Shown: positions 31,945 through 36,377 of the stretch, piece by piece
How positions within the stretch are numbered: the first letter of the stretch is position 1
Layout: every line of letters begins with the position of its first letter
Assembly: GCF_004793765.1 (NCBI RefSeq)
Contig: NZ_SRYM01000044.1
Span: forward strand, 1 to 36,377
Length of the DNA: 36,377 bases
Direction of reading: 5' to 3'
DNA from: Parabacteroides distasonis
Lineage (GTDB): Bacteria; Bacteroidota; Bacteroidia; Bacteroidales; Tannerellaceae
The notes under the pieces: generated by a model
Told to the model about the DNA's origin: nothing
The model's input: only the letters and a program-made list of their open reading frames with translations
Databases searched by the model: none
Program-made: the position numbers and the translations under genes

Positions 31945-33216
31945 ATGAATTGGATTATTATCGGCGGGCTTCTTATAATCATCGTGATGCAAATCCTTTT
32001 GCGTCCTAAACAGTTAAATAACAACAAAGAAGACCTAGAAAAGTTGCTAAACGAGTTACAGCGCTCGTTCGACCGTATCGAGAAAAATTTCAGGGAGGAC
32101 TTCCGCCTGAATCGGGAAGAAAGCCGGTTAGTAGCAAAGGATAACCGAGAAGAGCTGGCTCGTTCCTTGAATGAGTTTAGGGAAACCTTCGAACGTGGAA
32201 TCGATTCTTTTAACAGGTTACAGAAAGAGAAATTCGCGGCTTTGGACGAACGCCAACAAAGATTAGTGGATAACACGGAAAAAAGACTGGAAGAGATCCG
32301 AGTCACCGTAGACGAGAAACTTCAAAAGACATTGAATGACCGTATCGGGCAATCTTTCCGTTTAGTCACCGAACAATTAGAGAGTGTACAAAAAGGACTG
32401 GGCGAGATGCAAACCTTAGCGCAGGATGTAGGAGGGTTAAAACGGGTACTTAGTAATGTAAAAACCCGAGGAAATATCGGGGAGATCCAGCTCAGTATGT
32501 TATTAGAGCAGCTATTGGCACCAGAACAATACGAAGCGAATGTACATACCCGGAAAGGTTCGGATGTGGTCGTTGAATTCGCTGTCAAGCTCCCCGGACG
32601 GGATGATGCCCGAGAATTCGTATACCTTCCTATAGACGCTAAATTCCCGAAAGACGTATACGAGCAACTCCTAAACGCTTACGATGCCGCAGATCCCCAA
32701 GCGATCGAGACAGCCGGAAAATTATTGGAGACAACGATCAAGAAGATGGCTAAAGATATCTCAGACAAATATCTGGCACCTCCCGCCACGACCGATTTCG
32801 GTATTATGTTCCTGCCGTTCGAGGGCATTTACGCCGAGGTAGTACGCCGTTCCGCATTATTGGAAGATTTACAAAGAAACTACAAGGTAGTCGTGACAGG
32901 TCCCACTACCTTAGCAGCCATACTGAACAGTTTGCAAATGGGCTTCCGTACCTTAGCGATCCAAAAGCACTCAGGGGAAGTATGGACGATCTTAGGGGCC
33001 GTAAAAAAAGAATTCGAGAAAGTAGGCGGCATGCTCGAGAAAGCCCAAAAGAACTTGCAAACCGCCAGCGGGCAAATAGAAGAGGTTTTAGGTACCCGTA
33101 CCCGTGCTATCCAACGTAAACTCAAAGATGTAGATACGCTTAGCGATCGTGAGGCCCGAGCTATCCTTCCCGAGATCGGAATATTAACAGAAGAAGACGA
33201 AAAAACAGAATCATGA
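31945..33216 (+). CDS. rmuC: DNA recombination protein RmuC
   Basis: 423 aa from ATG 31945; an open TTG start 7 codons upstream overlaps the -7 box and is unlikely. An N-terminal membrane helix (NWIIIGGLLIIIVMQILL), a long charged coiled coil (about 25-155) and the RmuC nuclease-like domain (about 165-375) with GNIGEIQLSMLLEQLL, LPIDAKFPKDVYEQLL and GIMFLPFEGIYAEVV. RmuC proteins limit inversions at short repeats and are tethered at the membrane; mechanism inferred from the restriction-endonuclease-like fold. The ATG of yfcC overlaps its stop. Confidence 0.94.
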   Translation: MNWIIIGGLLIIIVMQILLRPKQLNNNKEDLEKLLNELQRSFDRIEKNFREDFRLNREESRLVAKDNREELARSLNEFRETFERGIDSFNRLQKEKFAALDERQQRLVDNTEKRLEEIRVTVDEKLQKTLNDRIGQSFRLVTEQLESVQKGLGEMQTLAQDVGGLKRVLSNVKTRGNIGEIQLSMLLEQLLAPEQYEANVHTRKGSDVVVEFAVKLPGRDDAREFVYLPIDAKFPKDVYEQLLNAYDAADPQAIETAGKLLETTIKKMAKDISDKYLAPPATTDFGIMFLPFEGIYAEVVRRSALLEDLQRNYKVVVTGPTTLAAILNSLQMGFRTLAIQKHSGEVWTILGAVKKEFEKVGGMLEKAQKNLQTASGQIEEVLGTRTRAIQRKLKDVDTLSDREARAILPEIGILTEEDEKTES

Positions 33217-34796
33217 AAAAGAGACAAATACCCCACACGTATGTAATTATTTTTTACATCATCTTATTTTGTGCCGTATTGACATGGGTTATTCCCGGTG
33301 GGCAATATACGGAAAGCATCAGCCCGGACGGAGAGCGAACCGTCGTATACGAATCCGTGGAAAGCATACCCCAGACTTGGGAGGTACTCTCCGCCTTTTA
33401 TAAAGGATTTGTGGACAAGGCGGATATCATTGTCTTTATCCTTATCATCGGCGGGGCATTCTGGATCGTGAACGACAGTAAGGCATTTGATATCGGAACA
33501 GTCAGTTTTCTGCGGAAAGCACGCAAAATGGAGAACAACCCCATCCTTCATAAAATAGGCATAGACAATTTCTTATTGACCGCCATCATGTTACTTTTCA
33601 GTATATTCGGGGCCGTATTTGGAATGAGTGAAGAGACCATCGCTTTTTGTCTGGTCTTGGTCCCGATGGCGATATCTATGGGATACGATTCCATAACTGG
33701 CGTATGCATGGTTTTTATAGCAGCGGGATTAGGTTTCGCCGGAGCGATTTTAAACCCTTTCACCATCGGTATTGCGCAAGGTTTGGCGGGGATTCCTCTT
33801 TTTTCCGGTATCGAGTATCGTATCGTTTGTTGGTGTATTATCAATGTGGTAGGCTTCACATGGATCCTGCGTTATGCCACCAAGGTAAAAAAGAACCCTC
33901 AATTGTCACCCGTCTATGAGGATGATCAATATTGGAGAGATTTGCATAGTACCAATTCCTTAGAAATCGTATACAGAACCCCGAAAGCCGCATGGATCAG
34001 TTTCGTCCTATTGGCAATCGTACTAATTATTTTTTCGATCTATTATCCCCAGACATCCTTAAAAATAGGAAATAGCGTAATCAAGAGACTACCCTTAATC
34101 CCGATTCTTAGTATAGCGTTCGTCATCAGTTCGATATTCACCCTGAGGAAAACCGTACATTTGTATATATTGAACCTTTTATTCTTCACGATCTTTTTCC
34201 TGATAATAGGCGTAATGGGCCATGGGTGGTACATTATGGAAATAGCGACCTTGTTCTTCGCCTTGGGTATAATGGCAGGAATCGCCAATGGACGCAATCC
34301 GAATGAGCTTGTGAAACTTTTCTTGGAAGGTTGCAAGGATATCATGAACGCCGCCTTGGTCGTCGGCCTAGCTGGAGGTATTATCGTAATCCTGCAAGAT
34401 GGCAAAGTGATCGATACGATTCTCTTTAACCTAGCGAAAGGGATGGAAGGTTTGGGACAAGTAGCTACGGTCGGGATGATGTACGTTATTCAAACGCTTA
34501 TCAATCTAGTGATTCCTTCCGGAAGTGCCAAAGCGGCCCTTACCATGCCTATCATGGCCCCATTCTCGGAGCTGATCGGTTTATCCAAGCAAGCCACCGT
34601 CATGGCCTTTCAGTTTGGCGATGGCTTCACGAACCTGATAACTCCCACATCAGGTGTCCTGATTGCGGTTCTTGGAGTAAGTCGTATCCCATACGATAAA
34701 TGGTTCAAATGGGCATGGAAATTCATCCTTGTCCTAGTGATCCTAGGATTCTTATTATTGATCCCAACGGTATTGATCCCGATGAACGGCTTTTAA
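33213..34796 (+). CDS. YfcC-family membrane transporter
   Basis: 527 aa, about 12 membrane segments, an inner-membrane carrier. The N-terminus PHTYVIIFYIILFCAVLTWV followed by IPGGQY is the YfcC signature. FGMSEETIAFCLVLVPMAIS and the C-terminal NLVIPSGSAKAALTMPIMAP with GDGFTNLITPTSGVLIA match the C4-dicarboxylate/basic-amino-acid type carriers (DcuC/ArcD superfamily). The substrate is not known. It overlaps rmuC by 4 nt (ATGA). Its 3' end overlaps the convergent thioredoxin gene by 4 nt, leaving no room for a terminator between them. Confidence 0.9.
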   Translation: MKKRQIPHTYVIIFYIILFCAVLTWVIPGGQYTESISPDGERTVVYESVESIPQTWEVLSAFYKGFVDKADIIVFILIIGGAFWIVNDSKAFDIGTVSFLRKARKMENNPILHKIGIDNFLLTAIMLLFSIFGAVFGMSEETIAFCLVLVPMAISMGYDSITGVCMVFIAAGLGFAGAILNPFTIGIAQGLAGIPLFSGIEYRIVCWCIINVVGFTWILRYATKVKKNPQLSPVYEDDQYWRDLHSTNSLEIVYRTPKAAWISFVLLAIVLIIFSIYYPQTSLKIGNSVIKRLPLIPILSIAFVISSIFTLRKTVHLYILNLLFFTIFFLIIGVMGHGWYIMEIATLFFALGIMAGIANGRNPNELVKLFLEGCKDIMNAALVVGLAGGIIVILQDGKVIDTILFNLAKGMEGLGQVATVGMMYVIQTLINLVIPSGSAKAALTMPIMAPFSELIGLSKQATVMAFQFGDGFTNLITPTSGVLIAVLGVSRIPYDKWFKWAWKFILVLVILGFLLLIPTVLIPMNGF

Positions 34797-35092
34797 TCGA
34801 TATAGCTCTGTATCTTCTGTAATAGACTCCCGTGATCCATCACGCCGGAAGAGCGCCATACGATCTCACCTTTCTTAAAGATGATCAAAGTGGGTACGGA
34901 TTGAATCTTCAACTGCGTGACAAGTGTCTCGTTCTTATCCACATCTATTTTAAGGACACGCACTTGTCCCGCCAGTTCCTTTCCCAAAGCCTCGACTGTC
35001 GGGCTCAACACCTTACATGGGCTGCACCATATCGCAAAAAAATCCACCAATACAGGTTTATCCCCTTTAATGATATCATCGAATGTTTCCAT
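34793..35092 (-). CDS. Thioredoxin with CSPC active site
   Basis: 99 aa, a compact thioredoxin fold with no signal peptide, so cytosolic. The redox motif is WCSPCK (C23, C26) instead of the usual WCGPC; the cis-proline P67 is in QSVPTLIIFKKG. The Gly-to-Ser change is expected to alter the redox potential. It probably supplies electrons to enzymes such as the nearby Tpx; this is inference. A candidate minus-strand -7 element TACATTTG lies at 35181-35188. The stop overlaps the yfcC stop region on the other strand. Confidence 0.92.
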   Translation of the reverse strand: METFDDIIKGDKPVLVDFFAIWCSPCKVLSPTVEALGKELAGQVRVLKIDVDKNETLVTQLKIQSVPTLIIFKKGEIVWRSSGVMDHGSLLQKIQSYID

Positions 35093-35803
35093 CTTATCTA
35101 CTTTTTAAATATTTACACTCTGTCTAATTTCAACCACAGGAAGCCAGACCTCATAGTTTCCGGCTTAAGATTATCAAAAACAAATGTACGAAATTAAATC
35201 ATTTATCTAAGCCCTAAACAATCTTTTGCCAGGGAACCGTACCTAAATATTCCTCAATCAATGAAAATAATCATTCTGACACATTGTAATTTAAACGCTC
35301 GGAGAATCGATGATTTAGGGGCAAGTACGGGCTTGCTTCCAAATTCGAAAATATTTTTTCACAATAATCTATTAAACAACGTATTACAGATTTTCACTGA
35401 TTTATTCTAGCGAAAGATTTCGTCTACTGTCAACTTCAGTCGGACAAACAAGCGACTTTTTATCCGAAAACAATAAGCTTTTCACCCGAAAACAATCGTA
35501 TTTCCGGTCGGAAACAGCTTACAACACCCTTATAAACACCTGACTATAGAGCATAATCCCTTCTACAAAACCTATTCATACACCTAAAAAATGGTAAAAA
35601 ACGCTGTTTTCACCTATCTTTTCTCTCTATTTTCGCATTTCCATAAAAAGCCTTTATCAGCTAAAAGCCTCCATTTTGAGTAAAATGATAGAAAAAGAGA
35701 TATTTTGGTGACATCGAAGAGAAATCATAGTCTCGTTTTGGAAAACCCACATCCAACGCAACAGGGCGACCGCATCAAAATAGCAATAAAAGTATGTTTT
35801 ATG
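35093..35803. other. AT-rich intergenic region without a supported gene
   Basis: About 710 bp. It holds the candidate thioredoxin promoter (35181-35188) and two direct CCGAAAACAAT copies 22 bp apart (35464-35474, 35486-35496). No open frame has protein character; a 63-codon minus-strand frame near 35657-35848 is of low complexity and overlaps the IS end. I see no RNA gene. Confidence 0.6.
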
Positions 35804-36377
35804 GTAACTCCTCAGCCCCTTTCCCCCTCTAAAAAATAAAAAACGCATCTTTGTCGTTGAAATGGATTTACCAGTAACAGATATGGTCCCCTTTATTCAG
35901 CATCTCTTGCGTCGCCAAGTGGATCAATTGCGCCGTATAGCAGATCTTGAACAGGAGAACGCCTAACTTCGAACCCGGCTTTCCCGTTATGGACTTCCTG
36001 GGAAAGACTGCCAAAACAGCAGCGTACCTCCATCCCAAGAAAGCATAAAGTCCCGTTCATCACGTCGTACACGTTCTCTTCGTAAAGCATCCGCCCGTAA
36101 GACGGGTGGTCAATATGGCCATAAGGGGCTTACCCGGCTAACCCCGTCCGCAGATTGTACGCTGGCTCATTCTCCAACCTATTTCAAGGTATGTGGCTCG
36201 TCGCTTTCCGATGTGGAGGGAGATCCTGAGGCGCGTGGAATCCTCCCCCGTCGTTGGAGCGGACGAGACGGGAGAGTACCCGGACGGCGGATCGCATTGG
36301 ATGTGGGTTTGCCAAAACGAGATGGCCACATACATATTCCCAGATCCTTCCCGTGGAAAAAATGCCATGTACGAACA
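35804..36377 (+). mobile_element. IS66-family element, left part, degraded, runs off the window
   Basis: The left end is inferred at GTAACTCCTCAGCCCC (35804), because IS66 termini start with GTAA. The 8 bp before it (GTTTTATG) would be the target duplication. The transposase begins 58 bp inside, without room for separate tnpA/tnpB genes, as in single-gene IS66 versions. The right end is outside the window. Confidence 0.65.
35862..36377 (+). pseudogene. IS66 transposase, nonsense, internal deletion and frameshift
   Basis: From ATG 35862 the frame reads a leucine-zipper-like start (RRQVDQLRRIADLEQENA) and hits TAA at 35964-35966, where relatives have Glu. The same frame continues with LRTRLSRYG, NSSVPPSQES, RSLRKASARKTGGQYGHKG and a zinc-finger-like HSPTYFKVCGSSL. 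At about 36200-36225 homology switches frame to MWREILRRVESSPVVGADETG, the first Asp of the DDE catalytic domain, then GGSHWMWVCQNEMATYIF. About 100-150 residues between the zinc finger and the DDE domain are missing. Not functional. Confidence 0.85.

Noticed and set aside
35657-35848. 63-codon minus-strand reading frame as a small gene
   Set aside because: It is rich in Phe and Leu without motifs, has no promoter or ribosome site, and overlaps the inferred IS66 left end.
36138-36368. Minus-strand ORF at the right edge
   Set aside because: The plus strand carries recognisable IS66 DDE-domain sequence here, so the minus frame is its shadow.

Overview
The window looks like chromosomal DNA of a Bacteroidales bacterium, most likely Parabacteroides. 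I base this on protein character (DUF4290, Bacteroidetes-type GH2, RseP and integrases), on weak Shine-Dalgarno sites, and on repeated Bacteroidetes promoters of the form TTG/TTTG-N19-21-TAnnTTTG. The genus is an inference. I see no rRNA, tRNA or CRISPR array.

Layout. (1) 1-970: a perfect 54-bp palindrome, a secreted TPR protein and a bidirectional terminator. (2) 988-6837, minus strand: a tight envelope and translation cluster in the order DUF4290, murA, rimM, M23 peptidase, dxr, rseP. It supplies the first committed peptidoglycan step, ribosome maturation, wall remodelling, isoprenoid precursors and an intramembrane protease. (3) 6904-9311, minus: a GNAT acetyltransferase and a secreted GH2 glycosidase. 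(4) 9420-10310: a structured leader and a broken DUF4373-type gene. (5) 10384-16547, plus: DUF3298 lipoprotein, rsmG, MBL hydrolase, gcvP and a glycosidase-like lipoprotein, several joined by ATGA overlaps. (6) 16660-18045: a POT/MFS transporter.

(7) 18046-21097 is a scarred accessory locus. It holds the stub of a DNA-invertase-type recombinase, a truncated conjugative-element-type integrase facing it, an inverted-repeat-rich integrase upstream region, and a 5'-truncated, frameshifted surface protein with a T9SS-like tail. (8) 21385-25088: etfB-etfA-acyl-CoA dehydrogenase, an electron-transferring acyl-CoA oxidation or reduction module.

(9) 25226-31183 is the most interesting functional block. 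A minus-strand run of response regulator, histidine kinase and MATE exporter diverges from a plus-strand FtsX/MacB-like permease and LolD-like ATPase. The intergenic region carries three tandem copies of a perfect-armed dyad (TGTATGA-N3-TCATACA) at exact 23-bp spacing. The regulator looks like a Bacteroidetes NtrC-type protein that has lost its AAA+ domain, and its probable target promoter is of the housekeeping type, not -24/-12. I read this as a self-contained stress-sensing and export module.

(10) 31281-35092: tpx diverges from rmuC-yfcC, and a thioredoxin gene converges on yfcC with a 4-nt overlap. (11) 35093-36377: about 700 bp with no gene, then the left part of a decayed IS66 element that runs off the window.

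A heptamer, AATTGAR, forms tandem arrays at four places. One is inside the 5' coding region of rsmG, where a copy-number change would shift the reading frame.
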